Shown here piece by piece: positions 1-7,710 of a DNA stretch of 64,000 bases (the first letter of the stretch is position 1; every line of letters begins with the position of its first letter). The position numbers and the translations under genes were made by a program. The DNA lies in assembly GCA_964614655.1 (NCBI GenBank), contig CAZTPF010000006.1, positions 1-64,000 of the forward strand. The letters are read 5' to 3'. The notes beneath the pieces are model-generated. The model did no database searches. It was not told where the DNA came from and saw only the letters and a list, made by a program, of their open reading frames with translations. This DNA is from Casp-actino8 sp964614655 (lineage in GTDB: Bacteria > Actinomycetota > Acidimicrobiia > Acidimicrobiales > Ilumatobacteraceae).

Positions 1-782
1 CGTCCGTTCTCGTCGCGAACGTCGAACTCCTCCGACACGTCCTCGACCCACTGAATCGACCCCGAACGCTCCATCAGATCGGGAGCGACAGCAAGAGCTG
101 CGATGGCCCGGCCGACACCTAGTGGTGTCTGCGCCTTGTCGAGATCGCTCTTGCGCTCGCCGGCCCACTCGAGAATGAACTCGGTGGCCACGGTCCCCGG
201 GTAGATCGAGCAACAGGCGATGCCCTTCGGTTTCAACTCGATCGCCATGTCGGCGCTCAGCCGGTCGAGACCGGCCTTACCGGCGCCGTACGACGAGCTG
301 AAGTGGTACGACGAGCCACCCGGTGACGACACGTTGAAGATGGCGCCACCGGGTCCGGCGGCGAACAACAACGGAGCGGCATGCCACGACGCCACGTAGT
401 GGGCACGCAACCCGATTCCGACCTGGTCGTCCCAGATGCTGACGGCGTGCTCCCAGAAGCCGCCACCCCACGCCGGAGGATCGGGAATCTTGTAGACGTT
501 GTTGACCAGAACGTCGATGCGACCCACGTCGGATCGAATCCGCTCGAACAGTGCGGCGATCTGCGCATCGTCGCCGTGGTCGACCTGAACCGCCACACCC
601 TTGCCTCCGGCGTCTTCCACCATCTTCACGGTCGTGTCGATGCTGAGGTCACCCGATCCAGTCGTGCGACCGGTCACGTAGACAGTGGCCCCGAGTTCAC
701 CGAGAGCGATCGCCGTACCCCGACCGATGCCACGACTCGATCCGGTGACGACGGCGATCTTTCCGTCGAGACGCCCGGTCAC
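1..782 (-). CDS. SDR-family oxidoreductase, DHRS1-like (3' end outside window)
   Basis: NAD(P)-dependent short-chain dehydrogenase, presumably cytosolic. Reading from a GTG at 782, the first residues carry the glycine-rich nucleotide site TGSSRGIG, then VNNVY where most SDRs have NNAG, a WDD/GLRAHY segment, and the catalytic SSYGAGK (YxxxK). The VNN-Y and WDD..GLR.HY signatures resemble the DHRS1 subgroup. About 260 residues are visible and no stop is reached, so the C-terminus lies left of the window. The start overlaps the stop of the upstream P450 by 4 bases (GTGA), so it is the last visible gene of the P450/LLM/P450 operon and probably oxidises an alcohol made by those monooxygenases (inference). 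Substrate unknown. Confidence 0.88.
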   Translation of the reverse strand, partial: MTGRLDGKIAVVTGSSRGIGRGTAIALGELGATVYVTGRTTGSGDLSIDTTVKMVEDAGGKGVAVQVDHGDDAQIAALFERIRSDVGRIDVLVNNVYKIPDPPAWGGGFWEHAVSIWDDQVGIGLRAHYVASWHAAPLLFAAGPGGAIFNVSSPGGSSYHFSSSYGAGKAGLDRLSADMAIELKPKGIACCSIYPGTVATEFILEWAGERKSDLDKAQTPLGVGRAIAALAVAPDLMERSGSIQWVEDVSEEFDVRDENG

Positions 783-2050
783 GACGAAGCCTTCGCGGCG
801 GTGAATTCGATGTCGAGACTGGTGAGACCGCGCAACATGAAACTCGGGAAGTACTCGTACTTGTTGGAGTCGGCGAGACGGAACGAGTCGATGCGCTTCG
901 ACAGCTCTTCGAGCGCAACCTTGCCTTCGAGCCGTGAGAGATTCGCCCCCAGACAGAAGTGGATGCCCTTGCCGAAGGCCAGGTGATCACGAAGATGTTC
1001 GCGATCGGGATCGAAGGTGTCGGGCTCGTCGTACAGATTCTCGTCTCGGTTGGCCGACGAGAACACGATGATCAGGCGATCGCCCTTCTTCAGCGGATGC
1101 CCACCGAGTTCGGTGTCGGCCGTGACGATGCGCCACATCCCTTGGGTGGGTGTCGACATGCGCAGCGTCTCTTCCACGATTCTCTCGACGCGAGAAGGAT
1201 CCTTCTTCACCATCTCCCACTGTTCAGGGTTCTCGGCCAGCAGCCTCATCATCTCGGTCAGCATCTTGGTGGTCGTCTCGTTGCCGGCCACGAGCAGCTG
1301 CTGGATGATGCTCAGCATCTCGGGCATGTCGAGCGGCCGCTTGTCGGTCACCTCGGGGTCGTCGTCCTCGACCGTGGCGTTCAGAAGATTGGTCAGGATG
1401 TCGTCCTGCGGATCGGTCCGACGCTTGTCGATCTGTTCGGCGAAATAGTGCTGGAACTCGTTCACCCCGTACTCGGCCTTGATTCGCTCGTCGATCGAGA
1501 TGTTGGTACCGATACCGGCGATCGAGTCGTCCGACCAGCGCTTGAAATCGGCCAGCCGGTCGTCGGGAACGTTGAGAGCCTTCGCGATCACTCGAACCGG
1601 CAACGGAACACCGAACTCCTCGACGAACTCGATGCGACCCTTGTCGATCCACGAATCGATGAGGGCGACCGTGATCTCGCGGATCGTGGGTTCGAGTTCG
1701 GCGATCACCTTGGGATGGAACGCGCGCGACACCAACCGGCGATACCGCGTGTGATCGGGCTGGTCGACGGTGAGCATGGTGCCCACGCGCGGATACCCCT
1801 CGGCGAACACCTCGGCGAAACGCTTGCGCACCTCTTCGCTCATCGGCATTCCCGAGGTTCCGAACGACGACGAGTACGTTTGCGGATCTCGGAGCGTCTG
1901 CATCACCAGATCATGACGAGTGACCATCTTGATTCCCATCCCGGGAATCTCGTAGACGGGCTGCTCCTCGCGCATCTTGGCGTAGTGCGGGAACGGGCAC
2001 TGCAAGGTGGTCGGATCGAAGGGATTGAAAGTACCGAGGTCGACGGTCAC
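779..2050 (-). CDS. Cytochrome P450
   Basis: Soluble bacterial haem-thiolate monooxygenase of 423 residues, a normal length. Visible motifs are the I-helix AGNETT (about residues 255-260), the ExxR pair E294/R297 and the haem loop FGKGIHFCLG with the cysteine ligand at about 366. The general sequence style (DQPDHTRYRRL, AGNETTT) matches actinobacterial P450s that hydroxylate steroids, terpenes or alkyl chains, but the substrate cannot be assigned. The start is GTG with AAGGA about 7 bases upstream. It lies 13 bases after the LLM oxidoreductase and overlaps the following SDR by 4 bases. No dedicated ferredoxin or ferredoxin reductase is visible nearby, so electrons must come from elsewhere. 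Confidence 0.95.
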   Translation of the reverse strand: MTVDLGTFNPFDPTTLQCPFPHYAKMREEQPVYEIPGMGIKMVTRHDLVMQTLRDPQTYSSSFGTSGMPMSEEVRKRFAEVFAEGYPRVGTMLTVDQPDHTRYRRLVSRAFHPKVIAELEPTIREITVALIDSWIDKGRIEFVEEFGVPLPVRVIAKALNVPDDRLADFKRWSDDSIAGIGTNISIDERIKAEYGVNEFQHYFAEQIDKRRTDPQDDILTNLLNATVEDDDPEVTDKRPLDMPEMLSIIQQLLVAGNETTTKMLTEMMRLLAENPEQWEMVKKDPSRVERIVEETLRMSTPTQGMWRIVTADTELGGHPLKKGDRLIIVFSSANRDENLYDEPDTFDPDREHLRDHLAFGKGIHFCLGANLSRLEGKVALEELSKRIDSFRLADSNKYEYFPSFMLRGLTSLDIEFTAAKASS

Positions 2051-2063
2051 GACGATTCCTTTC

Positions 2064-3032
2064 TCAGGTGCCGCTCAGGCGGCTGACGACGGGGGCGACG
2101 GCTTCCATGTTCGACGTACCGAACGAGATGTACGAGATCCCGAATCGCTCGCGGCGCTCGACGAGCCGGTCGCAGATCTCGTCGACCGATCCGATGAGAA
2201 CGTGCGGGTGCTCACCCATGACTTCAGGTGTCATCCCGAACATCGGAGCCATCTTGCCGAGGGTCGTCGCCGCATCCGGAGTGACGACGGTGAAGTAGGC
2301 GGCGATTTCGAGCTCGATGTCGCCGAACCGATCGCCGGCCCCTTCCTTCACCCACTGGATCTTCTCGTCGGTCAGCTCGGCGGTCGACGAGCCGATTCCC
2401 TCGGGGCCGAGACGGCCCGACGAGTTGTTGAAGTTGAGACTGACGATGTCGGCCTCGCGTCCGGCGATCGTGAGCACTCGTCGAGCACCACCGCCGATCA
2501 TGAGTGGCGGACGCGGGTTCACCGGTTTCGGAACGGCTTCGAAACCGACCGCGTGGACGTGCTGCCCGGTCACGTTCAGTTCACCCTCGGCGAAAGACGA
2601 TCGCAACAGGCCGATCACTTCCTCCATGCGATCGAGACGCACTCCGGCACGGTCGAAGGGGATGCCCATGGCGTCGTATTCGTTCTCCAGCCACCCGGCT
2701 CCGAGGCCGATCTCGAGTCGGCCCTCTGAGAAGAAGTCGAGGGTGGCGAGTTCTTTGGCCAGCATCACCGGATTGCGATAGTCGACACAGAGAACGCGAC
2801 AACCGATCTTGATGGTCGAGGTCGCCTCGGCGGCCACGGCCATGGCCGGAATCGCGGCCACCGTCTGGACGGGATGGCCGGTGGGTGTGAGGGCCGGTCC
2901 GGGTCCGATCACGTGGTCGGCGAGGTGGAACGACGAGTACCCGAGGTCTTCGGCCTTGCGCACGGTCTCGCGCCATTCGGATGCCGTGGTCGGGGCGTAT
3001 CCCTGCACGCCGAAACGGAACGGACGGCTCAT
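2064..3032 (-). CDS. LLM-class F420-dependent oxidoreductase
   Basis: Luciferase-like monooxygenase-fold flavin/F420 oxidoreductase, 322 residues. The N-terminus RFGVQGYAP, the ADHV strand end, the GLGAGW segment and MIGGGARR are typical of the actinobacterial LLM F420 family. The ATG at 3032 is chosen because the fold begins just after it; an in-frame extension to 3092 would run into the operator region. It sits between two P450 genes on the same strand. The operator-like palindrome at 3093-3114 lies about 60 bases upstream, so it may have its own promoter besides read-through from the upstream P450. Members act on diverse ketones, aldehydes or aromatics; the substrate here is unknown. Confidence 0.9.
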   Translation of the reverse strand: MSRPFRFGVQGYAPTTASEWRETVRKAEDLGYSSFHLADHVIGPGPALTPTGHPVQTVAAIPAMAVAAEATSTIKIGCRVLCVDYRNPVMLAKELATLDFFSEGRLEIGLGAGWLENEYDAMGIPFDRAGVRLDRMEEVIGLLRSSFAEGELNVTGQHVHAVGFEAVPKPVNPRPPLMIGGGARRVLTIAGREADIVSLNFNNSSGRLGPEGIGSSTAELTDEKIQWVKEGAGDRFGDIELEIAAYFTVVTPDAATTLGKMAPMFGMTPEVMGEHPHVLIGSVDEICDRLVERRERFGISYISFGTSNMEAVAPVVSRLSGT

Positions 3033-3092
3033 GTCGGAACCTCGGATCTGACCATGACTTCCCCCAGTCGCCGACCCCCTGTCAGCGACCAC

Positions 3093-3114
3093 AAACTAAT
3101 CCAGCGATCAGTTT
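3093..3114. promoter_or_regulatory. Palindromic operator-like site A
   Basis: Inverted repeat AAACTAATC-N4-GATCAGTTT with one mismatch between arms. It overlaps the last codons of the upstream P450 and lies about 60 bases before the LLM gene. On the minus strand the right part also supplies a -10-like TAGTTT. The same pattern recurs at 4495, 13025, 35151 and 38611. Confidence 0.6.
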
Positions 3115-4445
3115 TGCGCCATCTCCGGTCGGGTTCCGCCTCGGGCCGTCCCGACGATCTCCAGGCGCTCGAGACCCCGCAGGACGAACGAGTCGCCGAA
3201 GCGGAACTCGTTCCCGTCGGCCAGCCCCAGGTCGTCCAGACCGTCGAGCAGGGTGTCGATGGCGATTCTCGCCTCGGCTCGGGCCAGGCCCGCTCCCGGG
3301 CAGAAGTGCTCACCGTTCCCGAAAGCAAGATGCTCCTTCACGTTGGCACGGTCCACATCGACCACGTCGGGGTCGGCGAACTTGCATTCGTCGCGATTGG
3401 CCGAGGCGAACAGGAGCCAGAGATGCTGCCCGGCCGGGATCGTGGTGCCGGCGATCTCGACGTCGACCTTCGTCTGCCGGAAGAGACCTCCGACCGGTGC
3501 TTCGATCCGCAGCATCTCCTCCACCAAAGGTTCGACGAGAGATCGATCAGTCCTCACCCGGCTCTGCAGTTCGGGAATCTCGGCGAGTTGGCGCACGATG
3601 TTGGTGATGAGCTTCGTCGTCGTCTCGTTACCGGCTACGAGAAACTGGGTGAGCATTCCCAATTGCTCGTCGTCGCTGAGCTCCTCTCCGTCGATCACCG
3701 CGTTGGCGATGTCGGAGAGAACGTCGTCGGTGGGCGCCACGCGTCGTTCGGCGATACGCGCCAAGAAGTACTCGTTGAACTCCTTGGTCGAGATCACGAA
3801 ACTTCGAACCTGCTCGATCGACGGGGCGTGATTCCCGACCGGCATGACGATGTCGTCCGACCAGCGCTTGAAAGTTGCCAGGTCGTGACCGGGAACCCCG
3901 AGTGCATGGGCGATGATCGTCATCGGAAGGCCGACGGCGTAGGACGCCACCACGTCCACTCGGCCCGTGCGATCGAGTTCGTCGACGAGGTTCGACATCA
4001 GCGAGCGCGCCGTCTCTCGCATCAGAGGTTCGAGACCGCGAATTCGATCGGGGCGAAAGGCCGGATTCACCAGACGCCGCTGTCGTCGATGGTCGGGCGG
4101 GTCGGCATTCAAGAGAACGGCCGCTCGCCCTCGTGAAACTGATGCCGACCCGATGATTTCCGCCATCTCGGGATCCTTCATCAGTTCCATGATTCCGCCG
4201 ACGAGTGATTGCCCTCCGGCCTGCGGGCCGGTCGGGAACAAACTGGAGAACCGCTCGGTGTCGCGAAGAATCGACCGCACGTCCTCGTAACGGCTCACGA
4301 TCCAGGCTCCGAGCGCTTCGCTGAACACCAACCCGTCGGTTCGACGAACCTCGCCGAAGAGCGGATAGGGACAGGCGATCACCGATTGTTCCCGGGCGAT
4401 CAGAGCATCGAGCTGCTTCTTGGTCTCGGGTCCGACTTCTGCCAT
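3108..4445 (-). CDS. Cytochrome P450
   Basis: Second P450 of the operon, 445 residues. The I-helix has AGNETT (about 271-276), the ExxR pair is E310/R313, and the haem loop is FGNGEHFCPG with the cysteine at about 382. The ATG at 4445 is preceded by a strong GGGGAGTGGGAG ribosome site; the reading frame stays open far upstream, but that part is antisense to the molybdoenzyme gene. It differs clearly from the P450 at 779-2050, so it is not a recent duplicate. It is the first gene of the minus-strand operon and shares the divergent promoter region with the molybdopterin oxidoreductase, including operator-like site B. Substrate unknown. Confidence 0.95.
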   Translation of the reverse strand: MAEVGPETKKQLDALIAREQSVIACPYPLFGEVRRTDGLVFSEALGAWIVSRYEDVRSILRDTERFSSLFPTGPQAGGQSLVGGIMELMKDPEMAEIIGSASVSRGRAAVLLNADPPDHRRQRRLVNPAFRPDRIRGLEPLMRETARSLMSNLVDELDRTGRVDVVASYAVGLPMTIIAHALGVPGHDLATFKRWSDDIVMPVGNHAPSIEQVRSFVISTKEFNEYFLARIAERRVAPTDDVLSDIANAVIDGEELSDDEQLGMLTQFLVAGNETTTKLITNIVRQLAEIPELQSRVRTDRSLVEPLVEEMLRIEAPVGGLFRQTKVDVEIAGTTIPAGQHLWLLFASANRDECKFADPDVVDVDRANVKEHLAFGNGEHFCPGAGLARAEARIAIDTLLDGLDDLGLADGNEFRFGDSFVLRGLERLEIVGTARGGTRPEMAQN

Positions 4446-4494
4446 CTCCCACTCCCCTGAAAACTCGTCCCGCAGGTCGCCTGCGCCTTCCGGT

Positions 4495-4516
4495 GAACTT
4501 ACCGATCGATTAGTTT
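4495..4516. promoter_or_regulatory. Palindromic operator-like site B in divergent promoter
   Basis: GAACTTACC-N4-GATTAGTTT, with a strong right arm and a weaker left arm, in the 123-base region between the divergent P450 (starts 4445) and molybdoenzyme (starts 4569) genes. TAGTTT at 4511-4516 could be the plus-strand -10 box. It has the same architecture as sites A, C, D and E. Confidence 0.5.
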
Positions 4517-4568
4517 GGCGGACGAGGCGGCGGGGGTCGGCCCGGGGATCGAAGTCGAGGGGGTAGTC

Positions 4569-6740
4569 ATGTCGGCGAGTCCGAATGCGGTCACCACACA
4601 CCAGACGTTCTGTCGAGTGTGCCATGCCAGTTGCCCACTCGAAGTCGACGTCCAGATGGGACGCGCCATCGCCGTCCGAGGCGTTCCGAGTGATCCGATC
4701 TTCGGCGGCTACACCTGCATCAAGGGTCGTCAACTCCCCGACCAGATCTCCCATCAGTCGCGCCTCACCGCAGTTCAACGCCGTCGCTCCGACGGAACGT
4801 TCGAAGAAGTCGCATCGAGTGCCGCACTCGACGACATCGCCGATCGCCTTCGCCGTATCGTCGACGAGTACGGACCCAACGCGGTGGCCAGTTACACCGG
4901 AACCGGCGGCTATCAGAACTCGCTCGCCGTTCCGGCAGCCCGAGCCTTCCATCAAGGACTGGGGTCGTCGTCGTTCTACACGTCGGTCACCATCGACCAA
5001 CCGGCCAAGGGAACCGCACCGTTTCGCACCGGCATCTGGGAAGCCGGATACCACAACTTCTCCGACGCCGAAGTTCTGCTGGCCGTCGGCTACAACCCGA
5101 TGGTCTCGAGTTTCGGCCCACTCGGAGGCCTGCAGGGCACCAATCCCCTGGTCGTGCTCCGCGAAGCCAAACGACGCGGTATGAAGTTGATCGTCGTCGA
5201 CCCGCGTCGTACCGAACTGGCCCAGCAGGCCGACATCCACCTCGCGGTCCGACCCGGTGAAGATCCGACACTGCTCGCCGGAATCACCAAGGTCGTCCTC
5301 GACGAGGATCTGTTCGACCACGAGTTCTGCGAAAAGTGGGTCGGCGATCTCGACGCGCTGGCCGAAGCGGTGCGACCTTTCGATCTCGACTACGTCGCAC
5401 GTCGCTGCGACGTCGCCGCCGATGACGTCGCAGCCGCGGCGCGCCTGTTCGCTTCGGCCTCGCGTGGAACGGCCGGCTGTGGCACTGGCCCCAACATGGC
5501 TCCGCATTCGGGTCTGGCCGAACACTTCGTCATCGTTCTCAACACGATCTGCGGACGCGTCAATCGAGCCGGCGATCGCATCGAGAGTGGGAACTTCCTG
5601 TATCCCGAGATGCCACGCCGAGCCCAGGTGATCGCCCCTCGTAACCCGACTCCTGGTCCGGCCTCACGATTCCGAAACCTTCGCGGCATGCGAGGCGAGA
5701 TGCCCACCACCACCTTGGCCGAGGAGATCCTCACCCCGGGCGAAGGTCAGGTTCGTGCTCTCATCGTCAGTGGAGGCAACCCGGTGGTGGCCTGGCCCGA
5801 CCAGGAACTCACGATTCGAGCCATGCAGGATCTCGATCTGCTGGTCGTCGTCGACCATCGCATGTCGGCCACCGCCGAATTCGCCGACTACGTCATCGCC
5901 CCCACCCTGTCGCTCGAACGCGCCGATGTTCCACACCTCATGGATCGCTGGTTCCGCGAGCCGTACACCAACTACACCGACGCCATCCTTCCGCGTCCAG
6001 GCGACGTGTTGAACGAGTGGGAAGTGTTCTGGGAGATCAGTCGACGACTCGGAACATCACTCCCCTTCGCCGGAGGACCAGCACCGGTCGACCATCGCCC
6101 CACCGACGACGAGATCCTCGACTTGGCCTACGCCGGTTCACGTATGCCGATGGACGAGATCAGACGGCACCGCATGACCGTCCATCCCGACCGGGCGATC
6201 GTCGTCTCACCTGCCGATCCCGAGTGCACGGCCAAGTTCTCTCTCGCGCCCGACGACGTCGCCGCCGAACTCTCCGACGTGGCCGCCGAACCCGATGCCG
6301 CCGCCGCCCTCGATCCGGCGTGGGCCGACTACCCGTACCGGCTGGTGAGTCGTCGCCTGAAGCACGTCTTGAACTCACTCGGCACCGAGCTCCCCGGCTT
6401 GGCCGCCAAGGGCACCACCAACAACGCCTACATGAACCCCGACGACATGACGGAACTCGGTGTCGAGACCGGCGATCTCGTCGAGATCACGTCACCGCGC
6501 GCAAGTCTTCACGCCGTGGTGGCCGCCGCACCCGACGTCCGACGAGGTGTGGTGTCGATGGCCCATTCGTGGGGTGGCTCGGCGCTCACCGACGAAAAGG
6601 TCCGCGACATCGGCGCCCCGACCAACCGATTGGTGTCGGTCGACCGGGGCTACGACCGCATCACCGGCATGGTCGTCCAAAGTGCGATTCCCGTCCGCAT
6701 CTCGGTCCTCGAGAGCGCCGATGGGTCGACCGTTCGTTAG
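4569..6740 (+). CDS. Molybdopterin-dependent oxidoreductase (formate dehydrogenase / DMSO reductase superfamily)
   Basis: Large catalytic subunit of a Mo/W-bisPGD enzyme, 723 residues. The N-terminus has C15-x2-C18-x3-C22-x27-C50, the ligands of one [4Fe-4S] cluster, followed by the Fdh/DMSOR core (VDPRRTELAQQADIHLAVRPG, VSGGNPVVAWPD) and a C-terminal molydopterin-dinucleotide-binding domain (GTTNNAYMNPDDM). There is no Tat signal, so it is probably cytoplasmic. The position aligned with the FDH Sec/Cys shows no Cys or in-frame UGA, so formate as substrate is unlikely. The ATG at 4569 is chosen because GAGGGGG precedes it by 6 bases; a TTG at 4515 would overlap operator-like site B. It is followed after 19 bases by the AhpD-like gene. 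No separate FeS or membrane subunit is visible. Confidence 0.9.
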   Translation: MSASPNAVTTHQTFCRVCHASCPLEVDVQMGRAIAVRGVPSDPIFGGYTCIKGRQLPDQISHQSRLTAVQRRRSDGTFEEVASSAALDDIADRLRRIVDEYGPNAVASYTGTGGYQNSLAVPAARAFHQGLGSSSFYTSVTIDQPAKGTAPFRTGIWEAGYHNFSDAEVLLAVGYNPMVSSFGPLGGLQGTNPLVVLREAKRRGMKLIVVDPRRTELAQQADIHLAVRPGEDPTLLAGITKVVLDEDLFDHEFCEKWVGDLDALAEAVRPFDLDYVARRCDVAADDVAAAARLFASASRGTAGCGTGPNMAPHSGLAEHFVIVLNTICGRVNRAGDRIESGNFLYPEMPRRAQVIAPRNPTPGPASRFRNLRGMRGEMPTTTLAEEILTPGEGQVRALIVSGGNPVVAWPDQELTIRAMQDLDLLVVVDHRMSATAEFADYVIAPTLSLERADVPHLMDRWFREPYTNYTDAILPRPGDVLNEWEVFWEISRRLGTSLPFAGGPAPVDHRPTDDEILDLAYAGSRMPMDEIRRHRMTVHPDRAIVVSPADPECTAKFSLAPDDVAAELSDVAAEPDAAAALDPAWADYPYRLVSRRLKHVLNSLGTELPGLAAKGTTNNAYMNPDDMTELGVETGDLVEITSPRASLHAVVAAAPDVRRGVVSMAHSWGGSALTDEKVRDIGAPTNRLVSVDRGYDRITGMVVQSAIPVRISVLESADGSTVR

Positions 6741-6759
6741 TACCGCCCGAGGAGGAAAC

Positions 6760-7287
6760 ATGGCACGAATCGAGATTCCCGACGGAGAAGGACTCGAAGC
6801 GACACGTATGTGGATGCTGGCCCCGCACATGGGCAAAGGCGTTCATGCGATGTCGGAGGCGGTCTACGTGCAGTCGACGCTGTCGATTCGCGAGCGCGAG
6901 GTCGCCCGTATGCGGATCGCTCAGCTCAATCAATGTGTCGTTTGACTGAACACCCGCGCTGCATCGGCGATGCGGCAAGGACTCACGGACGAGATGTACG
7001 GCTCGGTCCAGCATTACCACGATCACGAGGGATTCACCGAACGTGAACGTCTTGCCGCCGAATACGCCGAACGATTCGCCATCGACCACACAGCCATCGA
7101 CGACGATCTGTGGTCGAGACTTCGCTCCGCCTACACCGACTCGGAGCTTCTGGAGCTCACGGTCACCATCGGGTTCTGCGTCGGACTCGGTCGAGCGTTC
7201 CAGGTGCTAGGAATCGAGCGGGACTTCGACGTGCTGTGGAGCAAGGAGCCCCCGTCGGCCGACCACGACAAGGAGACACCGTCATGA
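6760..7287 (+). CDS. AhpD-like / carboxymuconolactone decarboxylase-family protein, probable selenoprotein (UGA at codon 62)
   Basis: The frame opens at ATG 6760 behind GAGGAGG, reads 61 codons to CVV, meets TGA at 6943-6945, and continues open in the same frame for 113 codons to TGA 7285-7287. Both halves belong to one AhpD/CMD-fold protein: the first gives the REREVARMRIAQLNQC helix, the second LNTR, then FTERERLAAEYAERF and a GFCVGLGRAFQVLG helix. The TGA sits exactly at the second cysteine of the family's CxxC redox motif (CxxC-x3-R/H), giving C59-V-V-U62. A hairpin suited to a bacterial SECIS follows. AhpD-like selenoproteins with Sec in this motif are known from bacterial and marine metagenome surveys. 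The likely role is thiol-dependent peroxide reduction. The alternative is a TGC/TGT-to-TGA mutation or sequencing error, leaving a pseudogene. It overlaps the next gene by ATGA. Confidence 0.75.
6943..6976 (+). promoter_or_regulatory. Candidate bacterial SECIS element (UGA plus downstream hairpin)
   Basis: UGA at 6943-6945 is followed by a perfect 8-bp stem, GCUGCAUC (6958-6965) with GAUGCGGC (6969-6976), including one U-G pair, closed by the apical loop GGC (6966-6968). The loop begins 20 bases after the UGA with G as first base. Published bacterial SECIS models ask for an apical loop roughly 16-37 bases downstream with a G among its first two bases. Confidence 0.65.
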
Positions 7288-7655
7288 CCCCTCTGGAAAC
7301 CGTCAACGCCTTCATCCGAGCCCTCGAGGCCAACGACCTCGACACGGCGTGCGCGATGGTCGCCCCCGACTGCGAGTACGACAACGTTCCGATGATCAAG
7401 GTCTTCGGTCCGGAGGGTGTGAAGAGCATCCTCGCCCCGATGTTCGCCGACTGCACCGAGATCGAATGGATCATCCATCGCGAGGCCGAATCCGGAACCA
7501 CCGTCTTCAACGAGCGCCTCGATCGGTTCAAGATGTCCCACGGATGGCTCGAATTGCCCGTGAACGGCGTCTGGGAAGTTGTCGACGGCAAGATCACCCT
7601 GTGGCGCGACTACTTCGACGCCGGCACCTACCTGAAACAGATGCCCGGTGCGTGA
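7284..7655 (+). CDS. Limonene-1,2-epoxide hydrolase-family protein
   Basis: NTF2-fold protein of 123 residues. It keeps the three residues that do epoxide hydrolysis in limonene-1,2-epoxide hydrolase: R78 and D80 in NERLD, and D109 in the WRDYFD strand. This separates it from the many SnoaL-like proteins of the window, which lack the triad. The start overlaps the stop of the AhpD-like gene (ATGA), so translation is probably coupled, and it ends the molybdoenzyme/AhpD/epoxide-hydrolase operon. It likely adds water to an epoxide, perhaps one produced by the divergent P450s (inference). A large inverted repeat begins 3 bases after the stop. Confidence 0.85.
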   Translation: MTPLETVNAFIRALEANDLDTACAMVAPDCEYDNVPMIKVFGPEGVKSILAPMFADCTEIEWIIHREAESGTTVFNERLDRFKMSHGWLELPVNGVWEVVDGKITLWRDYFDAGTYLKQMPGA

Positions 7656-7657
7656 GG

Positions 7658-7704
7658 TTCTGGTGCGGAATCTTAACCAATGAGGTGAAGATTACGCACC
7701 AGAA
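7658..7704. terminator. Large inverted repeat between convergent genes
   Basis: Two 21-base arms (7658-7678 and 7684-7704) pair with only two mismatches around the loop AATGA. It begins right after the epoxide-hydrolase-like gene and ends 6 bases before the convergent livF stop, so it most likely serves as a bidirectional terminator. There is no clear T-run on either side. Confidence 0.7.
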
Positions 7705-7710
7705 CACCCG

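Noticed and set aside
959..2086. Long plus-strand open frame opposite the P450 at 779-2050
   Set aside because: Shadow of GC-rich codon bias; no motif, and the opposite strand holds a complete P450. The same applies to plus-strand frames at 2874-4136, 20592-22202, 22627-24378, 55615-57207 and 58605-59960.
4515..4568. TTG start for the molybdoenzyme at 4515
   Set aside because: It would overlap operator-like site B, while ATG 4569 has a good ribosome site and begins the domain.
6460..6945. Reading the AhpD-like region as two separate short genes or a pseudogene
   Set aside because: Both halves are in the same frame, both carry family motifs, and the single stop is at the redox cysteine followed by a suitable hairpin. 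Pseudogene is kept only as the alternative.
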